Shown here: positions 42,383 through 51,587 of the stretch, in pieces
Numbering within the stretch: the stretch's first letter is position 1
How the letters are laid out: the number at the start of each line of letters is the position of its first letter
Translations under genes and position numbers: made by a program
The notes under the pieces: generated by a model
What the model was told of the DNA's origin: nothing
Databases searched by the model: none
What the model saw: the letters and a program-made list of their open reading frames with translations, nothing else
Source: Pseudescherichia sp031979925
GTDB lineage: Bacteria > Pseudomonadota > Gammaproteobacteria > Enterobacterales > Enterobacteriaceae
Assembly (NCBI RefSeq): GCF_031979925.1
Contig: NZ_DALZFB010000005.1
Span: forward strand, 186,001 to 250,000
Length of the DNA: 64,000 nt
Direction of reading: 5' to 3'

Positions 42383-43102
42383 ATGATGCGCAAAGCGCTG
42401 CTGGCAGCGGCACTGACGGTGACCGCCTTTACCGCTCAGGCGGAGTACAAATGTAGCGTGAACCCGCGTGACGACGTGATCTTAACCCCGCAGACCGTAC
42501 AGGTGGTGGGCGAGAACGGCAATCTGGTGATGACGCTAGACGGCAACGTCATGTTTAACGGCAAGCAGTACAGCCTCAGCGCGGCCCAGCGCGAGCAGGC
42601 AAAAGATTATCAGGCCGATCTGCGCAGCGCGCTGCCGTGGATCGACGAGGGCGCGCGAAGCCGCGTCGAGAAAGGCCGCGTGGCGCTGGATAAGATCATC
42701 GCTCAGGAAGTGGGCCAGAGCAGCAACATGCGCGGACGCTTAACCAAACTTGACGCACAGCTGAAAGAGCAGATGAACCGCATTCTGGAGCATCGCAGCG
42801 ACGGCCTCGCTTTTCACTATAAGGCGATTGATGAGGTCCGCGCCAACGGTCAGCAGCTAGTGAACCAGGCGATGGGCGGCATCCTGCAGGACAGCATCAA
42901 CGAGATGGGTGCTCAGGCGGTGCTTAAAGGCGGCGGCAACCCGCTGCAAAGCGTGATGGGCAGCCTCGGTGGCCTGCAAACCGCGATTCAGAGCGAGTGG
43001 AAAAATCAGGAAGCGGACTTCGAGCAGTTTGGCAAGGCAGTGTGCAGTCGCGTTATCTCCCTCGAAGAGAGCCGCAAGACACTGGTGAGCGGGCTGAAGT
43101 AA
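42383..43102 (+). CDS. yggN: YggN, DUF2884 periplasmic protein
   Basis: Secreted protein of the DUF2884 family, 239 residues, with a signal peptide (MMRKALLAAALTVTAFTAQA). The mature part is helical and conserved against E. coli YggN (RDDVILTPQTVQVVGENGNLVMT; MGGILQDSINEMGAQAVLKGGGNPLQSVMGSLGGLQ is cut here into known pieces of the family). Function unknown. Its 3' end is 24 bp from the convergent rluA, which is not its neighbour in E. coli K-12. Confidence 0.92.
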   Translation: MMRKALLAAALTVTAFTAQAEYKCSVNPRDDVILTPQTVQVVGENGNLVMTLDGNVMFNGKQYSLSAAQREQAKDYQADLRSALPWIDEGARSRVEKGRVALDKIIAQEVGQSSNMRGRLTKLDAQLKEQMNRILEHRSDGLAFHYKAIDEVRANGQQLVNQAMGGILQDSINEMGAQAVLKGGGNPLQSVMGSLGGLQTAIQSEWKNQEADFEQFGKAVCSRVISLEESRKTLVSGLK

Positions 43103-43126
43103 CGCCCGTTCTCCGACTCGCGCCTG

Positions 43127-43786
43127 CTAGAAATCAGCGGGCGCTTTAAAGGTCATGCTGGTGCCGTACTCTGGATGGGTAATGGTCAACGTCTCGGCAT
43201 GCAGTTGCAGCCGTGACGCCATCGCCAGCGCCTCGGGCGTGGCATAGAAGCGGTCACCGAGGATCGGGTGGCCTAACGCCAGCATATGCACCCGTAGCTG
43301 GTGCGAGCGCCCGGTAATCGGCTTTAGCTGCACGCGGGCGGTGTTATCCGCCGCGTACTCCAGTACCGTATACTCGGTTTGCGCCGACTTACCGGTCTCA
43401 TGGCATACCATCTGCTTCGGGCGGTTAGGCCAGTCGCAGATCAGCGGCAGATCGATCAGACCCTCCGCCTTCTCAGGATGTCCCCACACGCGGGCCACGT
43501 ACTGCTTCTTCGGCTCGCGCTCGCGGAACTGGCGCTTTAGCTCCCGCTCCGCAGCTTTGGTCAGGGCCACTACAATCACGCCGCTGGTGGCCATATCCAG
43601 ACGATGCACCGACTCCGCCAGCGGATAGTCGCGCTGAATGCGCGTCATCACGCTGTCTTTATGCTCGTCCAGCCGTCCCGGCACGGAGAGCAGGCCGCTC
43701 GGCTTGTTAACCACCATAATGTGCTCGTCCTGGTATAACACGACCAGCCAGGGCGACAGCGGTGGGTTGTAGGGCTCCATCAACAT
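43127..43786 (-). CDS. rluA: 23S rRNA/tRNA pseudouridine synthase RluA
   Basis: Dual-specificity enzyme that makes pseudouridine 746 in 23S rRNA and pseudouridine 32 in several tRNAs, 219 residues as in E. coli. The catalytic Asp lies in the family motif HRLDMATSGVIVVALTK near residue 64. The C-terminal KPITGRSHQLRVHMLALGHPILGDRFY is typical. It lies 12 bp after rapA on the same strand, in the E. coli order rapA-rluA. Confidence 0.96.
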   Translation of the reverse strand: MLMEPYNPPLSPWLVVLYQDEHIMVVNKPSGLLSVPGRLDEHKDSVMTRIQRDYPLAESVHRLDMATSGVIVVALTKAAERELKRQFREREPKKQYVARVWGHPEKAEGLIDLPLICDWPNRPKQMVCHETGKSAQTEYTVLEYAADNTARVQLKPITGRSHQLRVHMLALGHPILGDRFYATPEALAMASRLQLHAETLTITHPEYGTSMTFKAPADF

Positions 43787-43798
43787 AACGGGTTCCTG

Positions 43799-46705
43799 TT
43801 ACTGGTGCGTGACCACAATAAGACGCAGGGCATCGAGACGCCAGCCCGCCTGGGCAAGGCTATCGAGCACCTGCTGACGGTTGCTCTCGATGGCGGCCAG
43901 CTCATCATCACGGATGTTCGGGTTCACCGCCTTCAGCGCTTCCAGACGCGACAGCTCCGCAGAGAGGCGTTCATCCGCCTCCTGACGCGCCGCGGCGATC
44001 AGCGCCTTCGCCGCGCTCTCGATCTGCCCTTCACCCAGCTGCAGGATCGCATGCACGTCCTGCTGCACCGCGTTCACCAGCTTGCTGCCGGTGTGGCGGT
44101 TGACCGCGCTCAGCTGGCGGTTGAAGTTCTCAAACTCCACCTGGGCGGCAAGGTTGTTGCCGTTTTTATCCAGCAGCATACGCACCGGCGTGGCAGGCAG
44201 GAAGCGGTTAAGCTGAAGCTGCTTCGGTGCCTGCGCCTCGACGACGTAGATCAGCTCAAGCAGCAGGGTGCCCACCGGCAGCGCCTTGTTTTTCAGCAGG
44301 GAGATGGTGCTGCTGCCGGTGTCGCCGGAGAGGATCAGATCCAGACCGTTGCGGATCAGCGGGTGCTCCCAGGTGACGAACTGGGCATCTTCCCGCGACA
44401 GGGCCAGATCGCGCTCAAAGGTGATGGTGCAACCATCTTCCGGCAGGCCTGGGAAGTCGGGGACCAGCATATGATCGGATGGGGTCAGCACAATCATGTT
44501 CTCACCGCGATCGTCCTGGTTAACGCCCACGATATCAAACAGGTTCATGGCAAAGGCGATCAGTCCGGTATCGTCATCCTGCTCTTCGATGCTCTCTGCC
44601 AGCGCCTGGGCTTTTTCACCGCCGTTGGAGTGGATCTCCAGCAGGCGATCGCGGCCCTGCTCGAGCTGGGCCTTCAATGCCTCGTGCTGCTCGCGGCAGG
44701 TTTTGATCAGCTCGTCAAAGCCTTCGGTCTCTTCCGGCGCGGCGAGGTAGCCAATCAGGTCGCCGTGCACCTGGTCGTAGATGGTGCGGCCGGTAGGGCA
44801 GGTGTGCTCAAAGGCGTCGAGGCCTTCATGGAACCAGCGCACCAGCACCGACTGGGCGGTTTTTTCCAGATAGGGAACGTGGATCTGAATGTCGTGCGCC
44901 TGGCCGATACGGTCCAGACGACCGATACGCTGCTCCAGCAGATCCGGGTTAAACGGCAGGTCGAACATCACCAGATGACTGGCGAACTGGAAGTTACGCC
45001 CTTCGGAGCCGATTTCGGAGCAGAGCAGCACCTGTGCACCGCTGTCCTCTTCGCCAAACCAGGCGGCGGCACGGTCGCGCTCAACGATGGACATGCCTTC
45101 GTGGAACACGGCGGCACGGATGCCTTCGCGCTCGCGCAGCACCTGCTCCAGCTGGAGGGCGGTGGTGGCCTTGGCGCAGATCACCAGCACCTTCTGCGAA
45201 CGGTGGCTAGTCAGGTAGCCCATCAGCCACTCTACGCGCGGATCAAAGTTCCACCAGGTGCCGGTATCGCCTTCGAACTCCTGATAGATCTGCTCCGGGT
45301 AGAGCATGTCGCGGGCGCGCTCTTCGGCGCTTTTGCGTGCGCCCATGATGCCGGAGACCTTGATAGCGGTCTGGTACTGGGTTGGCAGCGGCAGCTTAAT
45401 GGTGTGCAGCTCGCGTTTCGGGAAGCCCTTCACGCCGTTACGGGTGTTACGGAACAGCACGCGGCTGGTGCCGTGGCGATCCATCAGCATGGAGACCAGC
45501 TCCTGACGCGCCGCCTCTGCGCCGTCGCGATCGCTGTTAGCGGTTTGCAGCAGCGGTTCAATATCCTGCTCACCAATCAGATCGCTCAGAGTGTTCAGCT
45601 CGCTGTCGCTCAGATGCTTGCCCGCCAGCAGCAGGGCCACGGCATCGGCCACCGGACGGTAGTTCTGCTGCTCTTCAACAAACTGCTCGAAATCATGGAA
45701 ACGGTTCGGATCCAGCAGGCGCAGACGGGCGAAGTGGCTCTCCAGACCCAGCTGCTCCGGCGTAGCGGTCAGCAGCAGGACGCCCGGCACGCGTTCGGCC
45801 AGCTGTTCAATCGCCAAATATTCGCGGCTCGGGGCCTCTTCACTCCACACCAGGTGGTGCGCTTCATCGACCACCAGCATGTCCCACTCGGCGTCGCACA
45901 GGTGCTCCAGGCGCTGCTTGCTGCGGCGCACGAAGTCCAGAGAGCAGATCACCAGTTGTTCGGTCTCAAACGGGTTATCAGCCTCGTGCTGGGCTTCCGC
46001 GTAGCGCTCGTCATCAAACAGCGCGAAGCGCAGGTTGAAGCGGCGTAGCATCTCCACCAGCCACTGGTGTTGCAGGGTCTCCGGCACCACCACCAGCACG
46101 CGCTCTGCCGCGCCGGCCAGCAGCTGCTGGTGCAGGATCATCCCCGCTTCGATGGTTTTACCCAAGCCAACCTCATCTGCCAGCAGCACGCGTGGCGCAT
46201 GGCGACGGCCCACGTCGTGGGCAATGTGCAGCTGGTGCGGGATCAGGCTGGTGCGCTGGCCGCGCAGGCCGCTCCACGGCATCCGGTACTGCTCGCTCTG
46301 GTATTTACGTGCACGGTAGCGCAGGGAGAAGCGATCCATACGGTCGATCTGCCCGGCGAACAGGCGGTCCTGCGGCTTGCTGAACACCAGCTTGCTGTCG
46401 AGCAGCACTTCACGCAGCGCCACGTCGGTTTCGCCGGTATCCAGACGCGTGCCGGTGTAGGTCAGCAGACCGTTTTGCTCTTTTACGTCATCAATGGTGA
46501 GCTGCCAGCCTTCGTGGCTGGTCACCGTATCGCCTGGATTGAACATTACGCGAGTAACCGGGGAGTCACTGCGGGAGTAGAGACGGTTCTCTCCGGTTGA
46601 GGAGAAGAGCAGCGTAACGGTACGCGCATCCATCGCCACAACGGTTCCCAGTCCGAGTTCGCTTTCTGTATCGCTGATCCAGCGTTGACCAAGTGTAAAA
46701 GGCAT
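43799..46705 (-). CDS. rapA: RNA polymerase-associated SWI2/SNF2 ATPase RapA
   Basis: Recycles RNA polymerase from stalled or post-termination complexes, 968 residues as in E. coli. It has two N-terminal Tudor-like domains, a SNF2 ATPase lobe with Walker A ADEVGLGKTIEAG and DEAH box VVDEAHHL, a second helicase lobe with QRIGRLDRIGQAHDI, and C-terminal RapA-specific domains. The gene sits between polB and rluA as in E. coli; all three read in the same direction. Confidence 0.98.
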   Translation of the reverse strand: MPFTLGQRWISDTESELGLGTVVAMDARTVTLLFSSTGENRLYSRSDSPVTRVMFNPGDTVTSHEGWQLTIDDVKEQNGLLTYTGTRLDTGETDVALREVLLDSKLVFSKPQDRLFAGQIDRMDRFSLRYRARKYQSEQYRMPWSGLRGQRTSLIPHQLHIAHDVGRRHAPRVLLADEVGLGKTIEAGMILHQQLLAGAAERVLVVVPETLQHQWLVEMLRRFNLRFALFDDERYAEAQHEADNPFETEQLVICSLDFVRRSKQRLEHLCDAEWDMLVVDEAHHLVWSEEAPSREYLAIEQLAERVPGVLLLTATPEQLGLESHFARLRLLDPNRFHDFEQFVEEQQNYRPVADAVALLLAGKHLSDSELNTLSDLIGEQDIEPLLQTANSDRDGAEAARQELVSMLMDRHGTSRVLFRNTRNGVKGFPKRELHTIKLPLPTQYQTAIKVSGIMGARKSAEERARDMLYPEQIYQEFEGDTGTWWNFDPRVEWLMGYLTSHRSQKVLVICAKATTALQLEQVLREREGIRAAVFHEGMSIVERDRAAAWFGEEDSGAQVLLCSEIGSEGRNFQFASHLVMFDLPFNPDLLEQRIGRLDRIGQAHDIQIHVPYLEKTAQSVLVRWFHEGLDAFEHTCPTGRTIYDQVHGDLIGYLAAPEETEGFDELIKTCREQHEALKAQLEQGRDRLLEIHSNGGEKAQALAESIEEQDDDTGLIAFAMNLFDIVGVNQDDRGENMIVLTPSDHMLVPDFPGLPEDGCTITFERDLALSREDAQFVTWEHPLIRNGLDLILSGDTGSSTISLLKNKALPVGTLLLELIYVVEAQAPKQLQLNRFLPATPVRMLLDKNGNNLAAQVEFENFNRQLSAVNRHTGSKLVNAVQQDVHAILQLGEGQIESAAKALIAAARQEADERLSAELSRLEALKAVNPNIRDDELAAIESNRQQVLDSLAQAGWRLDALRLIVVTHQ

Positions 46706-46857
46706 AGTTATTCGGCTCTATATCTCAAATTGCAGGCAATAGTTAGACCACCGTCAGAGAGCGACAGCGCGTCAAAAATTGGGGCCAGGATTGGAAAGGG
46801 CGCTATGGTACTGGATGCTGAGAGGATAGTCACCCGTTCGTCATCATTCAAACCGCA

Positions 46858-49215
46858 CTAAAAGAGTCCCATCTGCCCCGTCACCAGTGTAGCAAAGTCA
46901 TCGCCCATAAACGGCAGGATGCCCTCCGCCACCGGCTGGAGCTGGCGAGTCAGGTAGTGATCGTAATCCAGCGGCGACTGCTGGTAGTCCACCGGCTCGG
47001 GGCCGTGGGTGGTCCAGACGTACTTGATGGTGCCGCGCTTCTGGTACTGCAACGCCCGGCCGCGCTTCTGGTTCTGCTCATCCGCCAGCCTCGCCGCCCG
47101 CACGTGGGGCGGGACGTTGCGCTGGTACTCCGCCAGCGGACGGCGCAGGCGCTTGCGATAGACCAGCTGGCTATCCAGCTCGCCCGCCATCAGTTGGGCA
47201 ATGGTTTCGCGGATGTAGTCCTGATACGGCTCGCGGCGGAAAATGCGCAGGTAGAGCGCCTGCTGGAACGTCTGCGCCAGCGGCGTCCAGTCGGTGCGCA
47301 CTGTCTCCAGCCCTTTGAAGACCATACGCTGGCTGTCACCCTCCTGAATCAGTCCGGCGTAGCGCTTCTTGCTGCCGGTATCCGCTCCGCGAATGGTCGG
47401 CATCAGAAAGCGGCAGAAGTGAGTTTCGAACTCCAGCTCCAGCGCGCTGGTTAACCCTTTGCTGGCGAGATGCTCCCGCCACCAGTCGTTGACCAGCTCC
47501 ACCAGCGCCTGGCCGATGCGGGCGGCCTCCTCTTCGCTATGGGCGTGCTTCAGCCAGACGAAGGTAGAGTCCGTGTCGCCGTAGATCACCTCGTACCCCT
47601 GGGACTCGATCAGGGTTTTGGTCTGACGCATGATCTCATGCCCGCGCATGGTGATCGATGACGCCAGCCGGGGATCGAAGAAGCGGCAGGCGCTGGTGCC
47701 CAGCACGCCGTAAAAGGCGTTCATGATAATCTTCAGCGCCTGAGAGAGCGGCTTGTTGCCCTGGAGTTTGGCCTCGTCGCGGCCGTGCCAGATCTGGCCG
47801 ACGATCTCCGGCAGGCAGTGCTTCTCGCGGGAGAACCACGCCCCGAGAAAGCCTTCAATACTGTGGGCTTCATCCGGCTGCGCCATACCCTCTATCAGCC
47901 CCACCGGATCGATGAGAAAGGTACGGATGATCGACGGGTAGAGGCTCTTATAGTCCAGCACCAGCACCGAGTCATACAGGCCGGGGGTTGAGTCCATCAC
48001 ATAGCCGCCGGGGCTGGCCTGCGGCGGTACGTCGCCAAGATTTGGCGCGACGTAGCCCGCCCGATGCATGCGCGGGAAATAGAGATGGCTGAAGGCGGCC
48101 ACCGACCCGCCGTGGCGATCGGCAGGCAGGCCGTTGACCGAGGCGCGCTCCAGCAGGAAAGGCATAATCGCGGTCTTATGGAAGATGCGCGTCACCAGCT
48201 CGCAGTCTTTCAGATTGTAGGTGGCGAGGGCAGGCTTATCTTCATTAAAGCGTCGCTCGATCTCGTCCATTCGGTCCCACGGGTTATCGATCGACTTGCC
48301 TTCCCCGAGCAGCTCCCGGGCTACCGACTCAAGAGAGAATGACTGGAAGTTCCAGAAGGCGGACTTCAGGGCATCGATGCCGTCGATAATCAGCCGGCCC
48401 GCCATCTGGGCAAAGAAGACGCCGTTTTTAAAGCCGTGCTCGCGCCACTCCAGCTCGCTGTTGCCACGCCCCAGCCGCAGCGGGACACCGTAGCGCTCGG
48501 CATGCTTCTGTAACATGCGGAGATCGAACTGCACCACGTTCCAGCCGATCAGCACATCCGGATCGTGGGCGGCAAACCAGGCGTTGAGCTTCTCCAGCAG
48601 CTGTCGACGGCTGGCAACGTACTCCAGATGAAAATCGAGACCCGAGGCGTCGCCGTTTTCCGGACCGAGCATATAGACCGTGCGTTGGCCGCACCCCTCG
48701 AGGCCGATGCAGTACAGCTCGCCGTGGCGGGTGGTTTCGATATCCAGCGACACCCACTTTAGCGGCGGGCGGTAGTGCGGGCTGGGCTTCAGGCGGGCAT
48801 TAACCAGCGCGGCGTCGCGTGATTCACCGCTAACCCACACCGGGGCGGTGATGAAGCGCTCCATCAGAAAACGCTCCGGCGGGCGGACGTCGGCTTCGTA
48901 AAGGGTTACGCCACCCTCGCGGAGCAGCTTCTCATAGCGCATCAGCTGACGATAGGCACGGCAGTAGAGGCCGTGCACCGGCTGGCGGCTGAAATCTTTT
49001 AGCTCCAGCGGCGTCAGGCGGTAGTGGCCTTCACCCGTCAGGATGCGCTGCGCCAGGGGCACCTGCGCTGAGGGGATAAACGCTACCGACTCCTGCACGG
49101 GTAGCACCACGCGCAGCGGGCCGCTGTCGGTTGCCAGCCAGAATTCGATCTCGGTGCCCTGAGGGGTATCCCGCCAGTGCCGGGTCAGTAAAAAGCCTTC
49201 TTGCGCCTGCGCCAC
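46858..49215 (-). CDS. polB: DNA polymerase II
   Basis: SOS-induced family B polymerase with proofreading, active in replication restart and some translesion synthesis, 785 residues. The exonuclease motif is VSLDIETTRHGELY. The polymerase motifs are DYKSLYPSIIRTFLIDPVGL (motif A) and YGDTDSTFVW (motif C). The promoter region contains a near-consensus LexA box at 49273-49288 and a TATAAT inside the loop of the upstream araD terminator. Confidence 0.97.
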   Translation of the reverse strand: MAQAQEGFLLTRHWRDTPQGTEIEFWLATDSGPLRVVLPVQESVAFIPSAQVPLAQRILTGEGHYRLTPLELKDFSRQPVHGLYCRAYRQLMRYEKLLREGGVTLYEADVRPPERFLMERFITAPVWVSGESRDAALVNARLKPSPHYRPPLKWVSLDIETTRHGELYCIGLEGCGQRTVYMLGPENGDASGLDFHLEYVASRRQLLEKLNAWFAAHDPDVLIGWNVVQFDLRMLQKHAERYGVPLRLGRGNSELEWREHGFKNGVFFAQMAGRLIIDGIDALKSAFWNFQSFSLESVARELLGEGKSIDNPWDRMDEIERRFNEDKPALATYNLKDCELVTRIFHKTAIMPFLLERASVNGLPADRHGGSVAAFSHLYFPRMHRAGYVAPNLGDVPPQASPGGYVMDSTPGLYDSVLVLDYKSLYPSIIRTFLIDPVGLIEGMAQPDEAHSIEGFLGAWFSREKHCLPEIVGQIWHGRDEAKLQGNKPLSQALKIIMNAFYGVLGTSACRFFDPRLASSITMRGHEIMRQTKTLIESQGYEVIYGDTDSTFVWLKHAHSEEEAARIGQALVELVNDWWREHLASKGLTSALELEFETHFCRFLMPTIRGADTGSKKRYAGLIQEGDSQRMVFKGLETVRTDWTPLAQTFQQALYLRIFRREPYQDYIRETIAQLMAGELDSQLVYRKRLRRPLAEYQRNVPPHVRAARLADEQNQKRGRALQYQKRGTIKYVWTTHGPEPVDYQQSPLDYDHYLTRQLQPVAEGILPFMGDDFATLVTGQMGLF

Positions 49216-49233
49216 GCCGTCTTCTCATAAAAT

Positions 49234-49262
49234 AAAACCAGGCGTTATTATAGCCTGGTTTC
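49234..49262 (-). terminator. araBAD terminator, with polB -10 element in the loop
   Basis: On the minus strand AAACCAGGC-TATAATAAC-GCCTGGTTT followed by TATTTTA. The loop spells TATAAT at a place suited to the polB promoter. Confidence 0.7.
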
Positions 49263-49272
49263 ACTGTTTTAG

Positions 49273-49288
49273 CTGGGTTTTTATACAG
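49273..49288 (-). promoter_or_regulatory. LexA box of polB
   Basis: CTGT-ATAAAAAC-CCAG on the minus strand differs from the CTGT-N8-ACAG consensus in one core base. It lies 58 bp upstream of the polB start and 3 bp after the araD stop. polB (dinA) is LexA-controlled in E. coli. Confidence 0.65.
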
Positions 49289-49290
49289 TC

Positions 49291-49986
49291 TTACTGGCCG
49301 TAATAGGCCTTCGCCCCGTGCTTGCGCAGGTAATGTTTATCCAGCAGCGTCTGCTGCATCGCGGGCAGATCCGGCGTGAGCTGGCGGCAGAAGATCCCCA
49401 TATAGGCGACCTCCTCCAGCACAATGGCGTTATGCACCGCGTCTTCAGCATTTTTACCCCAGGCGAAGGGGCCGTGGGAGTGCACCAGCACGCCGGGCAT
49501 CTGAGCAGCGTCGATACCTTGATTTTTAAAGGTCTCGACGATCACCTCACCGGTCTCCCACTCATACTCGCCGTTAATTTCGGCATCGGTCATCTTGCGG
49601 GTGCAGGGGATAGGGCCGTAGAAGTAGTCGGCGTGGGTAGTGCCGGTAGCCGGAATAGACTGTCCCGCCTGCGCCCAGATGGTAGCGTGGCGCGAGTGGG
49701 TATGCACAATGCCGCCGATGGTGGGGAAAGCCTGGTAGAGCAGGCGATGGGTCGGGGTGTCGGAAGAGGGTTTTTTCGTCCCCTCGACCACCTCACCGGT
49801 TTCAATGCTCACCACCACCATATCCTCTGCCGTCATTACGCCGTAGTCGACGCCAGAAGGCTTAATGACAAACACGCCGCGCTCGCGATCGACGGCGCTG
49901 ACGTTGCCCCAGGTGAGGGTGACAAGATTATGTTTCGGCAGGGCCAGGTTGGCTTCCAGCACCTGGCGTTTGAGATCCTCTAGCAT
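49291..49986 (-). CDS. araD: L-ribulose-5-phosphate 4-epimerase
   Basis: Third enzyme of arabinose catabolism, giving D-xylulose 5-phosphate. It has 231 residues, a class II aldolase-like fold, and zinc-ligand histidines in GGIVHTHSRHATIWAQAG (two His) and the later VLVHSHGPFAWG. It is the last gene of araBAD, separated from araA by a REP pair. Confidence 0.97.
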   Translation of the reverse strand: MLEDLKRQVLEANLALPKHNLVTLTWGNVSAVDRERGVFVIKPSGVDYGVMTAEDMVVVSIETGEVVEGTKKPSSDTPTHRLLYQAFPTIGGIVHTHSRHATIWAQAGQSIPATGTTHADYFYGPIPCTRKMTDAEINGEYEWETGEVIVETFKNQGIDAAQMPGVLVHSHGPFAWGKNAEDAVHNAIVLEEVAYMGIFCRQLTPDLPAMQQTLLDKHYLRKHGAKAYYGQ

Positions 49987-49998
49987 TCATCTCTCCAC

Positions 49999-50066
49999 GC
50001 CGGATGGCGCTACGCTTATCCGGCCTACAAAACCGTAGGCCCGGTAAACGCAGTGCCACCGGGCAT
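49999..50066. repeat. BIME: two REP units in opposite orientation
   Basis: GCCGGATGGCGCTACGCTTA...CCGGCCTAC and, inverted, GTAGGCCCGGTAAACGCAGTG...ACCGGGCAT. It lies between araA and araD and may stabilise the upstream mRNA part, giving more AraB and AraA than AraD. Confidence 0.8.
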
Positions 50067-50074
50067 TTAATGGC

Positions 50075-51577
50075 TCAGCGTTTAGAGCCGTAATAGACTT
50101 CGTTCCAGCGCAGCGCATCTTTGAATGCCGGCAGACGGGTGTCGTTATCAATCACCGCCAGCTCGATGTCGTGCAGCTCGGCGAACTGGCGCATATCGCT
50201 GAGATCCAGCGCGTGGCTGAAGACGGTGTGGTGCGCGCCCCCCGCAACGATCCACGCCTCGGAGGCGGTGGCCAGATCCGGCTGGGCTTTCCACAGCGCG
50301 TTAGCCACCGGCAGCTTCGGCAGCTGGTGCGGAGTCTCGACGGAATCAACGCAGTTCACCAGCAGGCGGAAACGATCCCCGAGATCGATCAGGCTGGCGT
50401 TGATCGCCGGGCCGGTTTTGGTAGAGAAGATCAGGCGGGCCGGATCGGCTTTGCCGCCGATGCCGAGATACTGCACGTCGAGGATCGGTTTCTCATCCAG
50501 GGCGATGGTCGGGCACACTTCCAGCATATGGGAGCCGAGCACCAGATCGTTGCCGTCCTCAAAGTGGTAGGTGTAGTCCTCCATAAAGGAGGTGCCGCCC
50601 TGCAGACCGGTTGCCATCACCTTCATGATGCGAAGCAGGGCGGCGGTTTTCCAGTCGCCTTCACCCGCAAAGCCGTAGCCCTGCTGCATCAGGCGCTGCA
50701 CGGCGAGGCCCGGGAGCTGTTTCAGGCCGTGCAGATCTTCAAAGGTGGTGGTGAAGGCGTGGAATCCGCCCTGCTCGAGGAAGCGTTTCATCCCCAGCTC
50801 AATGCGCGCCGCGTCAATCACGTTCTGGCGTTTGTCACCGTTAACCTGCGCGGCAGCGGTCAGGCGGTAGCTGCTCTCATACTCGTCCACCAGCGCGCTG
50901 ATATCGCCTTCGCTGATGTCGTTAACCACCTGCACCAGATCGCCCACCGCCCAGGTATTCACCGAGAAGCCGAACTTGATCTGCGCCGCCACTTTATCGC
51001 CGTCGGTTACCGCGACTTCACGCATGTTGTCGCCGAAGCGGCAAACTTTCAGATGGCGGGTATCCTGTTTCGAGACCGCGTGACGCATCCATGCCCCGAT
51101 GCGCTGCTGAGCTTTGCGATCCTGCCAGTGGCCGGTCACCACGCTGTGCTGCTGGCGCATCCGCGCGCCGATAAAGCCGAACTCGCGGCCGCCGTGCGCG
51201 GTCTGGTTCAGGTTCATAAAGTCCATGTCGATGCTGTCCCACGGCAGGGAAGCGTTGAACTGGGTATGGAACTGCAACAGCGGTTTGTTCAGGATAGTCA
51301 GGCCGTTGATCCACATTTTGGCCGGGGAGAAGGTGTGCAGCCATACCACCAGGCCCGCACACCTGTCGTCGTAGTTGGCGTCGCGGCAGATAGCGGTAAT
51401 CTCATCCGGCGAGGTGCCGAGCGGTTTCAGTACCAGCTTGCAGGGCAGTTTGGCTTCGCCGTTCAGAGCGTTCACCACCTGCTCAGCGTGCTGCGTGACC
51501 TGGCGCAGGGTTTCCGGGCCATAGAGATGCTGGCTGCCAATCACAAACCAGACTTCGTAGTTATCAAAAATAGTCAT
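50075..51577 (-). CDS. araA: L-arabinose isomerase
   Basis: Converts L-arabinose to L-ribulose, 500 residues as in E. coli. Mn-binding and active-site regions are visible: GFAGEGDWKTAALLRIMKVM with Glu306-type residue, FMEDYTYHFEDGNDLVLGSHMLEVCPT with Glu333 and His350, and the His near 450 in GGAHHTVFSHAL. It is the second gene of araBAD, 10 bp after araB. Confidence 0.98.
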   Translation of the reverse strand: MTIFDNYEVWFVIGSQHLYGPETLRQVTQHAEQVVNALNGEAKLPCKLVLKPLGTSPDEITAICRDANYDDRCAGLVVWLHTFSPAKMWINGLTILNKPLLQFHTQFNASLPWDSIDMDFMNLNQTAHGGREFGFIGARMRQQHSVVTGHWQDRKAQQRIGAWMRHAVSKQDTRHLKVCRFGDNMREVAVTDGDKVAAQIKFGFSVNTWAVGDLVQVVNDISEGDISALVDEYESSYRLTAAAQVNGDKRQNVIDAARIELGMKRFLEQGGFHAFTTTFEDLHGLKQLPGLAVQRLMQQGYGFAGEGDWKTAALLRIMKVMATGLQGGTSFMEDYTYHFEDGNDLVLGSHMLEVCPTIALDEKPILDVQYLGIGGKADPARLIFSTKTGPAINASLIDLGDRFRLLVNCVDSVETPHQLPKLPVANALWKAQPDLATASEAWIVAGGAHHTVFSHALDLSDMRQFAELHDIELAVIDNDTRLPAFKDALRWNEVYYGSKR

Positions 51578-51587
51578 TATCGTGTCC

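Noticed and set aside
43805..46048. Open frame of 747 codons opposite rapA
   Set aside because: Antisense shadow of a conserved gene in GC-rich DNA; composition is that of a reversed frame and it has no recognisable domain.
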